Part shown: piece after piece, positions 1 through 9,846 of the stretch
How the letters are laid out: each line of letters starts with the position of its first letter
How positions within the stretch are numbered: the stretch's first letter is position 1
DNA from: Bacteroidales bacterium
GTDB taxonomy: Bacteria; Bacteroidota; Bacteroidia; Bacteroidales; UBA932
Reading direction: 5' to 3'
NCBI GenBank assembly: GCA_017443465.1
Contig: JAFRXO010000009.1
Coordinates: 1-64,000 of the forward strand
Length of the DNA: 64,000 bases
Notes under the pieces: generated by a model
Database searches by the model: none
Told to the model about the DNA's origin: nothing
The model's input: only the letters and a program-made list of their open reading frames with translations
Program-made: the position numbers and the translations under genes

Positions 1-14
1 GACAAATAATGGTC

Positions 15-33
15 AATGGCTCCAGCCATTTTG
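15..33 (+). terminator. Small hairpin upstream of the first SusC gene
   Basis: AATGGC and GCCATT pair around a TCCA loop and are followed by TTG, so this could be a weak terminator for a gene left of the window or a leader hairpin of the SusC operon. The T-tract is poor and no clear TAnnTTTG promoter box is seen in bases 1-74, so the operon promoter probably lies outside the window. Confidence 0.25.
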
Positions 34-74
34 TCAAAGCTAACTAACTGTGGAGTCAATTAATTTTTTTACTT

Positions 75-3000
75 ATGTCCCAAAAACAACAGAATTTGAG
101 AAAACGCCTTGCGGCGCTTTTCCTGACTCTTTCTGCTTGTGCGTTTGCGGGTCCCCTGTGGCAGGCAAGCGCGGCGGAGTCATCCGTCAGTGAGGCACAG
201 CAGAACCAGGTGACAGTCACAGTCCTGGACGAGACCGGAGCGCCGGTCATCCAGGCCGGCGTCATGGTGGTTTCCACCAAGACGGGCGGCGTGACGGACC
301 TCGACGGAAAGGCTACCGTTCAGGCGAGGGTTGGAGACGCACTCGAGATCACGTTCATCGGGTACGAGACCCAGACGGTGACTGTTCCCCAGTCAAGGGC
401 CATTACGGTCACCCTGGTTCCGAGCTCCACCACCCTCGAGGAGACTGTGGTCGTCGGCTACGGTACCCAGAAGAAGGAATCGGTGGTCGCGTCCATCGCC
501 CAGGTGAACAACGAGACCCTGCGCAGGACCGGTAACTCTACGGACCTTACCGAAGCCCTGGTCGGTCAGATGCCTGGTCTGGTGTCCCTGACCTCTTCCG
601 GTGAGCCGGGAGGTATCCTTACGGGAGAGAGTTCCACCAACCTCTACATCCGTGGCCAAAACACCTGGAACGGCGGTGGCCCGCTCATCCTCGTGGACGG
701 TGTCGAGCGTAACATGAACAACGTCGACGTCAACGAGGTCGAGAGGATCTCCATCCTGAAGGACGCGTCCGCAACGGCAGTCTTCGGTGTGAAGGGAGCT
801 AACGGTGTCATCCTCATCACTACCAAGCGTGGATCCGAGGGCAAGACCCGCCTGAACTTCAACTACACCGTTTCCGGAAAGATGCTTTCAAAGCAACCGG
901 AGAAGCTGGATTCTTATGAGTCCATGATGATCAAGAACGAGGCAATCGAGCGTGAAGTCGTTATGAATGAGCCTTCCTGGAACTACTATGTTCCCCAGAG
1001 GATCATCAACAAGTTCAAGAAGCCCCAGTCTGCCGAATATGCGATGATCTACCCGAACGTTGACTGGGAAAAGGAAATGTTCAAGGATTTTGCGCTGAAT
1101 ACTCATCATGTTACAGCGAGTGCACAGGGTGGATCCAAGAAGATCCAGTACTTTGGATCTCTTTCTTACCTGCACGAGGGTGATATCTTCCGTGATTATG
1201 ACAACGGCAAGCCTTATAATCCGAACTACAACTTTGACCGTATGAACTTCCGTTCCAACATTGACTTCAATGTGACCAATACGACCAAGTTGAAAATCAA
1301 TCTTGCCGGTTTCTTCTCACGCAAGAACACCAACTGGAACAACGAGGGATCTACTTCCCGCGCCGACCAGTGGATGTGGTCCGCGACTTACTTCCTCGCG
1401 CCGAACCTCTTCATCCCGAGGTGGCCGGATGGAAGGTGGGGAGCCTACAACGACAACTCCAACAACTCGGTGAACCCGCTCGTCGTCGTTTACAACATCG
1501 GTCTCCGCCAGACCAGGCAGACCCAGCTGAACGCCGACTTCCACCTCGAGCAGGACCTCAAGTTCATAACCAAGGGCCTCAAGGCTTCCATTGGCGTTTT
1601 CTATGACAACACGATCCGTTCTGAGGGCGGTGTCTATGACTCCACGAACTCCGTGCGTCCGGGCGAGACCAACACGAACGTGGCGTTCCGCTACGTCGAC
1701 TACATGAAGTATGTTGACGCCAACCAGGATCCTTCCGAATACGAGACCCTTTATCCAAAGGCGACCGCCGACTACGACTGGGTCCCCATCCTCCAAAGCC
1801 GCCGCTATGAGACCATCCTCGGCGCCAACTGGGCAGGCTACATGCCGGTCTACAGGCGCCTGATGTACCAGGCTCAGCTCGATTACGCGCGCACCTTCGG
1901 CCAGCACAACGTGACAGCGATGGGCGTGTTCAAGAGGGAGGAATATGCACGCGGTTCAACCTTCCCCTCCTACCGTGAGGACTGGATCGGCCGTGTCACC
2001 TATGACTACGCCAACCGTTACCTCATTGAGCTCAACGCGGCCTACAACGGATCCGAGCAGTTCGGTCCGGGTTACCGTTTCGCCCTGTTCCCCTCAGTGG
2101 CTCTCGGATGGTACCTGTCCAACGAACCCTGGTTCAAGGTGGACTGGCTCAACAAGGTGAAGTTCCGCTACAGTCTGGGTAAGGTCGGTAACGACAACGT
2201 CTCCAGCAGCCGCTGGCTTTACCAGTCACAGTACGCTTACAGCACCGCCAAGGCCAAGCTCGGTAAGAATGACGACACGAACAGTGTGTACAATGAATAC
2301 CGGGAGTCCTCCGTCGGAAACCCGGACGTCCACTGGGAGACTGCTACCAAGCAGAACTTCGGTCTCGAGTTGAGCGCATGGAAGGACCTCATTACCTTCA
2401 GCTTTGACTACTTCACCGAGAAACGCCGTGACATCCTCATGGACGGTTCCGCCCGTTCGATTCCTATATTCTACGGCGCCACTGCAGCGAGTGCCAACCT
2501 CGGTAAGGTCAACTCCAGGGGTTACGAGTTTGAGCTCGGCGTGAACAAGCAGATCGGCAAGGATCTCCTCCTGTGGGCGAAGATGACCTACAACCACAAC
2601 CAGAACGAGATCCTCTTCCGCGACGACCCGCAGCTCCAGTTCTCTTACCTGAAGCAGCAGGGCCACAAGATTGGCCAGACCTACAACCAGATCTCCGCTG
2701 GAATGTACAAGAACTGGGATGAAGTGTACGCCAGTATTCCTCAAGAGAATAATGACTCGCAGAAGATCCCCGGATTCTTTGACGTCGTGGACTTCAACGC
2801 CGACGGTCTCATCAAGGCTTCTGAGGACACGCCCCCTGTGGGCTACTCCATAATCCCGGAGAACACCGGGTCCCTTTCCCTGGGGGCAAGCTGGAAAGGC
2901 TGGAACTTCATGATCCAGTTCTACGCAGTGAACAACTGCAACCGCTACATTGGATTCAACAACTTCCAGAGTGACTATGACGTCGTCTTCGGACATGTCC

Positions 3001-3326
3001 ACGACTACTGGTCCAAGGACAATCCGGACGGAACCTCCTTCATACCACGTTGGAAGACCTCCGGTGAATTCACTGGTGACTTCTATCTGTACGATGCATC
3101 CTCAGTGCGTCTCCAGACAGTCGAACTCGGCTACACCTTCAAGAACGTGGGCCTGCTGAAGAAGATCCACTGCGACAACCTCAGGCTGTTCGTCAATGGA
3201 AACAACCTCCTCTTCTGGTCCGACCTTCCGGATGACCGAAGCAACGTCTACTCAGGTGGATCAGCCACCCAGGGTGCGTATCCTACGGTCAAGCGTGTGA
3301 ACTTTGGAATCGACCTCTCATTCTAA
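75..3326 (+). CDS. SusC/RagA-type TonB-dependent outer-membrane transporter (pair 1)
   Basis: This 1083-residue protein would import oligosaccharides across the outer membrane using TonB energy, together with the SusD lipoprotein encoded next to it. A signal peptide covers about residues 1-33 (LRKRLAALFLTLSACAF core). A carboxypeptidase-regulatory-like domain follows (about 45-115, ending ITFIGYETQTVTV). The SusC signature ETVVVGYGTQKK lies near residue 125 and the plug motif LILVDGVERN near 205, followed by LKDASATAVFGVKGANG. The rest is a long beta-barrel ending in the typical VNFGIDLSF. Length and layout are normal for the family. Its stop is 13 bases before the SusD start, so the two are certainly co-transcribed. 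The substrate cannot be read from the sequence; neighbouring enzymes suggest a rhamnose/uronate-containing glycan. CATATG, common elsewhere in the window, is absent here and C-ending codons dominate, as expected for strong expression. Confidence 0.95.
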   Translation: MSQKQQNLRKRLAALFLTLSACAFAGPLWQASAAESSVSEAQQNQVTVTVLDETGAPVIQAGVMVVSTKTGGVTDLDGKATVQARVGDALEITFIGYETQTVTVPQSRAITVTLVPSSTTLEETVVVGYGTQKKESVVASIAQVNNETLRRTGNSTDLTEALVGQMPGLVSLTSSGEPGGILTGESSTNLYIRGQNTWNGGGPLILVDGVERNMNNVDVNEVERISILKDASATAVFGVKGANGVILITTKRGSEGKTRLNFNYTVSGKMLSKQPEKLDSYESMMIKNEAIEREVVMNEPSWNYYVPQRIINKFKKPQSAEYAMIYPNVDWEKEMFKDFALNTHHVTASAQGGSKKIQYFGSLSYLHEGDIFRDYDNGKPYNPNYNFDRMNFRSNIDFNVTNTTKLKINLAGFFSRKNTNWNNEGSTSRADQWMWSATYFLAPNLFIPRWPDGRWGAYNDNSNNSVNPLVVVYNIGLRQTRQTQLNADFHLEQDLKFITKGLKASIGVFYDNTIRSEGGVYDSTNSVRPGETNTNVAFRYVDYMKYVDANQDPSEYETLYPKATADYDWVPILQSRRYETILGANWAGYMPVYRRLMYQAQLDYARTFGQHNVTAMGVFKREEYARGSTFPSYREDWIGRVTYDYANRYLIELNAAYNGSEQFGPGYRFALFPSVALGWYLSNEPWFKVDWLNKVKFRYSLGKVGNDNVSSSRWLYQSQYAYSTAKAKLGKNDDTNSVYNEYRESSVGNPDVHWETATKQNFGLELSAWKDLITFSFDYFTEKRRDILMDGSARSIPIFYGATAASANLGKVNSRGYEFELGVNKQIGKDLLLWAKMTYNHNQNEILFRDDPQLQFSYLKQQGHKIGQTYNQISAGMYKNWDEVYASIPQENNDSQKIPGFFDVVDFNADGLIKASEDTPPVGYSIIPENTGSLSLGASWKGWNFMIQFYAVNNCNRYIGFNNFQSDYDVVFGHVHDYWSKDNPDGTSFIPRWKTSGEFTGDFYLYDASSVRLQTVELGYTFKNVGLLKKIHCDNLRLFVNGNNLLFWSDLPDDRSNVYSGGSATQGAYPTVKRVNFGIDLSF

Positions 3327-3339
3327 AATGTATTGCGAT

Positions 3340-5175
3340 ATGAAAAAGATCACTACTATATTACTTGGCGTCGCGACGGCTTTCATGCTGAGCCTTTCAG
3401 TAACCTCTTGCGAGGATTACCTTGACAAGGCACCTGCATCTGACATCGGTGAAGCTGATGTCTTCGGCAACTTCACTTCGTTCCAGGGCTTCATCGAGCA
3501 GATGTACAACTGCATCGTGAACTACGACAAGGCTGGAGCCTGGAACCGTTTCAACTTTGCTGACGAGAACCTGACCAACAGCCCGGACGCCTTCGACCTC
3601 GGCAACTGGTGGGCAAACGAGACCTATTTCTTCGGCCAGGCGGCTAACCCCTTCAATATCACCTGCCGTTCCAAGAGGGTCTGGGAGTATGCGTGGTACG
3701 CTATCCGTCAAGCGAACATAGCCCTGGAGCATCTCGATGGCGAGGACGATGAGTTCATCGGCACCGACGAGGAGAGGAACCTCCTCAAGGGGCAGGCACT
3801 CTTCTTCAGGGGCTTCTTCTACTATGAGATCTGCCGCTACTGGGGCGGAATGCCTTACGTAGACCATGTCATCGGAGCTTCCGAGGACATGACCACCGAG
3901 GAGTACAACCGTCTTCCGGCCCAGGAGAGCTTCAAGCTCATGGCCAAGGATTTCGGCGAAGCGGCGAAACTCCTCCCCGCACATTGGGATGAAACTGTAG
4001 CCGGTCAGGCTACTTCCGGCAACAATGACCAGAGGGTGAACAGGTACTTCGCCCTCGGCTTCCAAGGCAAAGCCCTCCTCTGGGCCGCCAGCCCGATGGT
4101 GAACGAGGAGGCTACCGGCAAGAATGAGTTCGACGGCGAGTTGTGCAAGCAGGCCGCTGATGCCCTTGGTGAGCTGCTGAAACTCTCCGACGAGAAGAGG
4201 CATTACTACCTTGAGCCTTGGGCTAATTACGACCAGATCTTCTGGATGCCGAACTATGCACGTACCGGCGCCCATGAGGTCATCATGAACTCCCAGTATT
4301 ATGACCGTCGTGTCAGGTGGTCCGCTCTTGCGGGATCTATCCCGGCCGCCCTTGAAATGAACGGAACCGCGAGCGAGGGTCCGACCCAGAACATCATCAA
4401 GAACTTCGGTATGGCCAACGGCCTCCCGATCGACGACCCGGAATCCGGCTTCGATCCCAACGACCCCTGGACCAACCGAGACCCGAGGTTCGACCTAATG
4501 GTCGTAATCGACGGAGACCGCATCAGCAGCCTTGAACCGGCCAATCGCAACTACTACGCGGAACTGTTCAACAATGACGTGACGAATGGCCATAAGGGTT
4601 ACCACCGTAACGGCGGTGACTACGGAAAAGGAAGCGACACCGGCTATTACTACCGCAAATACAACGGCATGGGTAAGGACTTTAACGCCAACTTCGCCAA
4701 CAAGCTCGAGGCCCACTGCCCGTACCTGAGGATGGCTGACGTCTACCTGATGTACGCAGAGGCTGTGAACTGGATGACCGGCGGCGGCCCGTCCGCCAAG
4801 GCATCGACCTACACTAAGACTGCAGTGGAGGCCTTCGAGGCTGTCCGCGCAAGGTGCGGCATCCCCGCCCTTCCGTCGAGGTACACCTCCGATAAGGCGA
4901 CCTTCTTCGAGCAGATCGTTCGCGAGCGCGCTGTGGAACTCCTCATGGAAGCTCAGCGTTTCGACGACCTTCGCCGCTGGAACAGGATCGCAGACCCGAG
5001 GTATCTTGACAAGACCTGCATCGACTTCGACCGCGGTGCTGACGGCAAGCCCATCAACATCAGCGAGAGGGTCATCATCAGAAGGGTGGCTTCATCTCCG
5101 AAGATGAACTGGCTGCCCATCCAGGTGAAGTACACCAAGATGTACAAGGGATTCTCACAGAACCCGGGATGGTGA
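3340..5175 (+). CDS. SusD/RagB-type glycan-binding outer-membrane lipoprotein (pair 1)
   Basis: This is a SusD-family surface lipoprotein of 611 residues that caps the SusC barrel and captures glycan. I start it at MKKITTILLG because this gives a clean lipoprotein signal ending LSVTSC, with the modified Cys about 25 residues in. A longer in-frame start at 3304 would overlap SusC and bury the signal. Family features include the TPR-like helices (GQALFFRGFFYYEICRYWGG), the segment FDDLRRWNRIADPRYL near the C terminus, and the ending FSQNPGW. It follows SusC by 13 bases and precedes the second SusC by 14 bases. The ligand is unknown. Confidence 0.95.
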   Translation: MKKITTILLGVATAFMLSLSVTSCEDYLDKAPASDIGEADVFGNFTSFQGFIEQMYNCIVNYDKAGAWNRFNFADENLTNSPDAFDLGNWWANETYFFGQAANPFNITCRSKRVWEYAWYAIRQANIALEHLDGEDDEFIGTDEERNLLKGQALFFRGFFYYEICRYWGGMPYVDHVIGASEDMTTEEYNRLPAQESFKLMAKDFGEAAKLLPAHWDETVAGQATSGNNDQRVNRYFALGFQGKALLWAASPMVNEEATGKNEFDGELCKQAADALGELLKLSDEKRHYYLEPWANYDQIFWMPNYARTGAHEVIMNSQYYDRRVRWSALAGSIPAALEMNGTASEGPTQNIIKNFGMANGLPIDDPESGFDPNDPWTNRDPRFDLMVVIDGDRISSLEPANRNYYAELFNNDVTNGHKGYHRNGGDYGKGSDTGYYYRKYNGMGKDFNANFANKLEAHCPYLRMADVYLMYAEAVNWMTGGGPSAKASTYTKTAVEAFEAVRARCGIPALPSRYTSDKATFFEQIVRERAVELLMEAQRFDDLRRWNRIADPRYLDKTCIDFDRGADGKPINISERVIIRRVASSPKMNWLPIQVKYTKMYKGFSQNPGW

Positions 5176-5189
5176 TGCACTAAAACAAA

Positions 5190-8060
5190 ATGCATATGAA
5201 ACAGACATTTCAGAAAATAGCGACAATCTTCGCAGCCCTGCTTCTTGTCGGCAGCATGAGCGGCTTCGCCCAGAGCGACACTCTGCGCTACGGCAATAAG
5301 GACAAGGTCGCACTTGCTTTCCGCGAAGCCTATGACGGCGATATAGTCGGTGCATACAGCAAAGTCGTGGTCGACGACGTCGAGGAGTATGACCACAACG
5401 TCTGGAGCAACGGCATCCTCACTGGCAGAACCATGGGTATGATGGGTGCGAACAACATCCGCGGTCTCGGTGTCGGTATCGACGTCTCCTCCGAAACCCA
5501 GACCGGAGCCTCGTCGGGCAACATGCTCTACGTGGTAGACGGCCTTCCGCGAGACATAACCTACCTGAGGGCATCGGAAATCGAATCGGTTACCGTCCTC
5601 AAGGACCTCAATGCTGCTGTGCTATACGGTACCCAGGCGGTAAACGGTGTTATTATGATTACGACAAAGAGAGGAATAGAGGGGAAGAACACGTCCGATG
5701 TGAACTTCAACTTTGGCCTCTATGACCCGATTGCCATGCCGGAATACATGGACTCCTGGGAGTACATGACCTGGTACAATCAAGCCAGGAAGAATGATGG
5801 CCTGGAGCCTGTCTATAGCGATGAAGATATTCAGAACTACAAGACCGGGAACCCCTACCGCTATCCTTCCACCGACTATTATTCCGACCAGTGGCTCCGC
5901 CGTTTCAAGAACTACTATGATCTGAACGCCGAGTTCCGTGGAGGAAACAAGGTGGCGAAGTACTATGTGAATGCCGGCTGGAATTCCACCGGATCGCTCC
6001 TCGACTTCGGCCGGTGGTCCTCTGCCCGCGACAACCGCATCAACATCAGGGCCAACGTCGACCTCCAGATCAACAGCTGGATCGATATGCAGGTGGACGG
6101 CACGGCGGTCTTCCGCAACAACAAGACCGGAAGGGGCAACTACTGGAGCGAGGCGGCCACGCGTCAGCGCAACCAAATCGCACCTCTCCTCCCTATCGAC
6201 TTGATCAACCCCGAGAGCCCTGAACTCCTCGCCCGCAAGAACGACGTTGACGGGAAGTATATCTTCGGCGGATCCACGAGCATCACCTCCTCCGTATTCT
6301 CCAATGGTTACGGCGGCGGAACGCTTGACGGCATCGCGAGGAAGTACACCTTCAACGACAGGCTGAACTTCGACCTGAAGGCCATCACCCCGGGACTGTC
6401 GTTCCACACGAACATGAACTTCGACTTCGGTATCTTCTACAACCAGACCGTGTACAACGACGTCTCTGTCTATCAGCCCACCTGGGCTGCCGACAGCGAC
6501 ACGATCACCGCCCTCAAGCAGATCGGATCCGACAACCGTCCTGGCAACCAGACAATCGCCACCCCGTACTTCCAGAGGAGAATGGGCGGCTCGGCCGTGC
6601 TGAGCTACGACAGGACATTCAACGATGTCCATCACGTCACCGCCAATGCCATTGCTTTCGCAAGCCAGTACAAGTGGAGGCTTGGTAACTCTGACAACGA
6701 CACTGAGACGGAAGGTACTGAGGAGCAGTTCCAGGGTTCCAAGCTTGCCCATCTGGGCTTCCAGGCCAGTTACGTCTATGACAGGCGCTACCTAGTCGAC
6801 TTCAGTGCCACCTACGCCAACTCCGTGAAACTTGCTCCGGGACACCGTAGGGGCTTCTCCCCGACTTTCGGAGTGGCGTGGATCGCCAGTAACGAGGACT
6901 TCATGCAGGATGTCTCCTTCGTGGACTTCCTCAAGTTCAGGCTCACCGGCGGTTTCCATAAGTCCGACATCGGTATTCCCGGCTTCTTCCTCTATGACGG
7001 AGCTTGGGGCACCAGCGGCTCATGGAACTGGGACGAGAACAACCGCAGCGGTTCAGGATACATCCCCTCCAGGGGTGAGAACTACAATCTCGGTTTCGAA
7101 GTCCGCAAGGAAATCGCCTTTGGCTTCGAGAGCGAGTTCTTGAACAGGACCCTCGGCCTCCAGGCCAATGCGTTCTTCAACAGATACAGCGACCAGGTCG
7201 TCCGCACCAACGTGTTGTGGCCGGGATTCTATACCAACTACACCCCGTACGAGAACTACAATGAGGACAGCTACAAGGGCTTCGAGGCAGGCGTCACCTA
7301 CAACAACCATTGGGGAGATTTCAGTCTCTACGCCGGAGCAAACATTCTCTATGTAGTCTCCAAATATGAGAAATACAGTGAACTGCATGACTATGACTAT
7401 CAGAACTACGTAGGTCATTCTCGTGCCGGTACTTGGGCCCTGGAGTCCCTTGGTCTCTTCCAGAGTCAGGCCGAAATCGATGCCAGCCCGACCCAGACCT
7501 TCGGAACCGTCCGTCCCGGTGACATCAAGTACAAGGACCAGAACGGTGACGGCAAGATCGACTCAAACGACCAGGTCTACGTCCGCACGTGGAACCCGCC
7601 CTTCTCCGGAGGCATTGAGTTGAAGCTCGGCTACAAGAACTTCACGTTCTATACAATCGGGTATGCTTACTGGGGCAAGGATTACGCTACATTCCTCGAG
7701 AATGCGAACTACTGGTGGGTTGACGCGGCCGATCCGTATTCGACCCGTGTCAGGGATTCGTGGACTCCCGAGAATCCGAATGCCAAGTGGCCGGCCCTCC
7801 ATTCGGTCGCCGCGGATAACAACAACCGCCGCTCTACGTTCTGGATGTACGACAATTCCTTCTTCCAGCTCCGCAAGGTGCAGCTCATGTACAAGATGCC
7901 CGAGAACATCGCCCGCAAGCTTTACATGACGGACCTCAATCTCTACATAGACTGCTCGAACCCGTTCCAGATAGCCCCGAACCGCGAATATCGTCAGCTG
8001 AATATCGGCAGCGAGCCGCAGTACAGGACCTATTCCATCGGATTCAAGGCTTCGTTCTGA
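5190..8060 (+). CDS. SusC-type TonB-dependent transporter lacking the N-terminal regulatory domain (pair 2)
   Basis: This 956-residue SusC-like transporter is shorter at its N terminus than the first one. After the signal peptide (MKQTFQKIATIFAALLLVGS to SGFAQ) there is no carboxypeptidase-regulatory-like domain. Instead DKVALAFREAYDGDIVGAYS stands where the usual VVVGYGTQKK signature would be. The plug is recognisable (MLYVVDGLPRDITYL, then VTVLKDLNAAVLYGTQAVNG) and the barrel ends YSIGFKASF. A SusC subfamily with a VALAF-type segment is known to me in Bacteroidales, so this looks like a normal member of a minor branch and not a truncation. An alternative start six bases downstream (MKQTF) is equally plausible. 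It is paired with the SusD-like gene 19 bases downstream. Confidence 0.92.
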   Translation: MHMKQTFQKIATIFAALLLVGSMSGFAQSDTLRYGNKDKVALAFREAYDGDIVGAYSKVVVDDVEEYDHNVWSNGILTGRTMGMMGANNIRGLGVGIDVSSETQTGASSGNMLYVVDGLPRDITYLRASEIESVTVLKDLNAAVLYGTQAVNGVIMITTKRGIEGKNTSDVNFNFGLYDPIAMPEYMDSWEYMTWYNQARKNDGLEPVYSDEDIQNYKTGNPYRYPSTDYYSDQWLRRFKNYYDLNAEFRGGNKVAKYYVNAGWNSTGSLLDFGRWSSARDNRINIRANVDLQINSWIDMQVDGTAVFRNNKTGRGNYWSEAATRQRNQIAPLLPIDLINPESPELLARKNDVDGKYIFGGSTSITSSVFSNGYGGGTLDGIARKYTFNDRLNFDLKAITPGLSFHTNMNFDFGIFYNQTVYNDVSVYQPTWAADSDTITALKQIGSDNRPGNQTIATPYFQRRMGGSAVLSYDRTFNDVHHVTANAIAFASQYKWRLGNSDNDTETEGTEEQFQGSKLAHLGFQASYVYDRRYLVDFSATYANSVKLAPGHRRGFSPTFGVAWIASNEDFMQDVSFVDFLKFRLTGGFHKSDIGIPGFFLYDGAWGTSGSWNWDENNRSGSGYIPSRGENYNLGFEVRKEIAFGFESEFLNRTLGLQANAFFNRYSDQVVRTNVLWPGFYTNYTPYENYNEDSYKGFEAGVTYNNHWGDFSLYAGANILYVVSKYEKYSELHDYDYQNYVGHSRAGTWALESLGLFQSQAEIDASPTQTFGTVRPGDIKYKDQNGDGKIDSNDQVYVRTWNPPFSGGIELKLGYKNFTFYTIGYAYWGKDYATFLENANYWWVDAADPYSTRVRDSWTPENPNAKWPALHSVAADNNNRRSTFWMYDNSFFQLRKVQLMYKMPENIARKLYMTDLNLYIDCSNPFQIAPNREYRQLNIGSEPQYRTYSIGFKASF

Positions 8061-8079
8061 TATTAAATACTGAAAGTTT

Positions 8080-9831
8080 ATGAAACACTACAGAATACTT
8101 TTAGCAGTTCTTATCGCTTCGCTCACCGCGTTTGCGGCCTGCGATGATCCGCTGAATCCGGAGGAGAACTTCCGTAACAACCTGGAATCCGTGCTCATGT
8201 CCCCGGCTAAGGCCGAAGGTATCATGCTCTATGGTTATACCCAGATGCCGTACATCACCCCGAGGTTTGACGATGTCGCTACGGATGACGCCGTGTCCAA
8301 CAATCCGGCCAACACGTACCGCACCATGGCCACAGGCGGCTGGAGCTCCCTTTCCAACGCCCAGGACATGTGGACCCAGTGCAACAGGGGCATCATGAAC
8401 CTCAACAGGTTCTTCACCATTGTTGATCAGATTGATTGGAAACCCTCCAACGAAAGGCTGGCTAAGGCCTTCAAGTCTCTCTATACCGGTGAGGCCTATG
8501 CTCTTAGGGGCATCCTGAAGTACTTCGAGCTCCGCAACCATGCCGGCGTCAGCGCCGACGGAGAGCTCCTGGGTATCCCCATCTACAATGAGTATGTCAC
8601 CGACCTCGCCACTTTCTCCGAACCGAGGAAGACCTTCACCGAGTCGGTTCAGAGCATTATGGATGACTTCACTGAGGCGCTGAAGTATATCCCGATGGAT
8701 TACGGTGATGTTACCTCCGTTCCTTCGGCCTACAATTACCTCAGCCTCGATGAATACAACAACATCTTCGGCGACCAGCGCAGGCAGAAGGTCAGCGGGC
8801 GCATCGTAAAAGCGTTCCAGGCCCGCGTCGCCCTGCTGGCGGCCAGCCCGGCGTTCAACCAGTCGAATACTGCATCCCTGTGGGAGACTGCCGCGAAATA
8901 CGCTGGCGACCTCCTCAAGGACATCGGCGGCATAGCAGGTCTCGACCCCACCGGCAATGTCTTCTGGCTTCCGGCGCAGATTACTGCAGCCAAGCTGAGG
9001 ACAGGAGACAACAAGGACCTTCCCGAAATCATCTGGCGCCGCTACATGCGCTCATTCAGGGACTGGGAGCAGGATAACTATCCTCCGACCGTCTACGGTT
9101 ACGGTCGTATCAACCCGACCCAGAACTTCGTGGACGCCTTCCCGATGAAGAACGGCTACCCGATCGACGATGCAGCCTCCGGCTATGATCCGCAGAACCC
9201 CTATGCCAACCGCGACCCGCGTCTGGCACAGATCGTAGTGCTCAACGGCAGCAAGGTCCGTGGTTCTGTGATAAACAGTTTGACAGGTTCTTCCAACGAC
9301 CTTGCCAATAAGATGCAGTATTCCACCAGGACCGGTTATTACCTCCGCAAACACCTCAATGAGAATGTGAACGTACAGACCGGCAAGCAGAATACTCAGG
9401 ACCACATCGAGCCGATCATCCGCTACACGGAGATCTTCCTCGACTATGCCGAGGCGGCCAATGAGGCCTGGGGACCTGACGGCAAGGGAAGCTACGGTTT
9501 CTCCGCACGTGACGTGGTCGCCGCCATCCGCAAAAGAGCCGGCATCAACGAGGATGCTTATCTTGCCACAATCTCCTCCAAGGAGGATATGCGCAAACTC
9601 ATCCGTAATGAACGCCGTATTGAGCTCAGTTTTGAGGGCTTCCGCTTCTGGGACCTCCGCAGGTGGAATGTCGCCCTTGACGAACCCGCAATGGGAGTTG
9701 AACTCAATGACGGCGTCTACACTGAGGTAGAAGTTGAAGACAGGGCGTACAAGCCATACATGGTTTACGGCCCGATCCCCTACAACGAAGTCCTTAAGTT
9801 TGGATTCGTCCAGAACAAGGGCTGGGAGTAA
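8080..9831 (+). CDS. SusD/RagB-type outer-membrane lipoprotein (pair 2)
   Basis: This 583-residue SusD homologue is the likely surface partner of the preceding SusC. It begins with a lipoprotein signal (MKHYRILLAVLIASLTAFAAC) whose Cys at about residue 20 is followed by Asp-Asp. Typical SusD segments are YTGEAYALRGILKYFEL in the helical core, and RRIELSFEGFRFWDLRRW near the C terminus, which ends FVQNKGWE. It diverges clearly from the first SusD, so the two pairs are not a recent duplication. It sits 19 bases after its SusC and 15 bases before the next lipoprotein gene. Confidence 0.94.
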   Translation: MKHYRILLAVLIASLTAFAACDDPLNPEENFRNNLESVLMSPAKAEGIMLYGYTQMPYITPRFDDVATDDAVSNNPANTYRTMATGGWSSLSNAQDMWTQCNRGIMNLNRFFTIVDQIDWKPSNERLAKAFKSLYTGEAYALRGILKYFELRNHAGVSADGELLGIPIYNEYVTDLATFSEPRKTFTESVQSIMDDFTEALKYIPMDYGDVTSVPSAYNYLSLDEYNNIFGDQRRQKVSGRIVKAFQARVALLAASPAFNQSNTASLWETAAKYAGDLLKDIGGIAGLDPTGNVFWLPAQITAAKLRTGDNKDLPEIIWRRYMRSFRDWEQDNYPPTVYGYGRINPTQNFVDAFPMKNGYPIDDAASGYDPQNPYANRDPRLAQIVVLNGSKVRGSVINSLTGSSNDLANKMQYSTRTGYYLRKHLNENVNVQTGKQNTQDHIEPIIRYTEIFLDYAEAANEAWGPDGKGSYGFSARDVVAAIRKRAGINEDAYLATISSKEDMRKLIRNERRIELSFEGFRFWDLRRWNVALDEPAMGVELNDGVYTEVEVEDRAYKPYMVYGPIPYNEVLKFGFVQNKGWE

Positions 9832-9846
9832 TTATTTGATAACTAA

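Noticed and set aside
5622..6752. Long open frame opposite the second SusC gene
   Set aside because: Shadow of a full SusC gene; Val/Gly-rich composition with no family match. The same holds for 2226-3002, 3397-4275 and 1317-1907.
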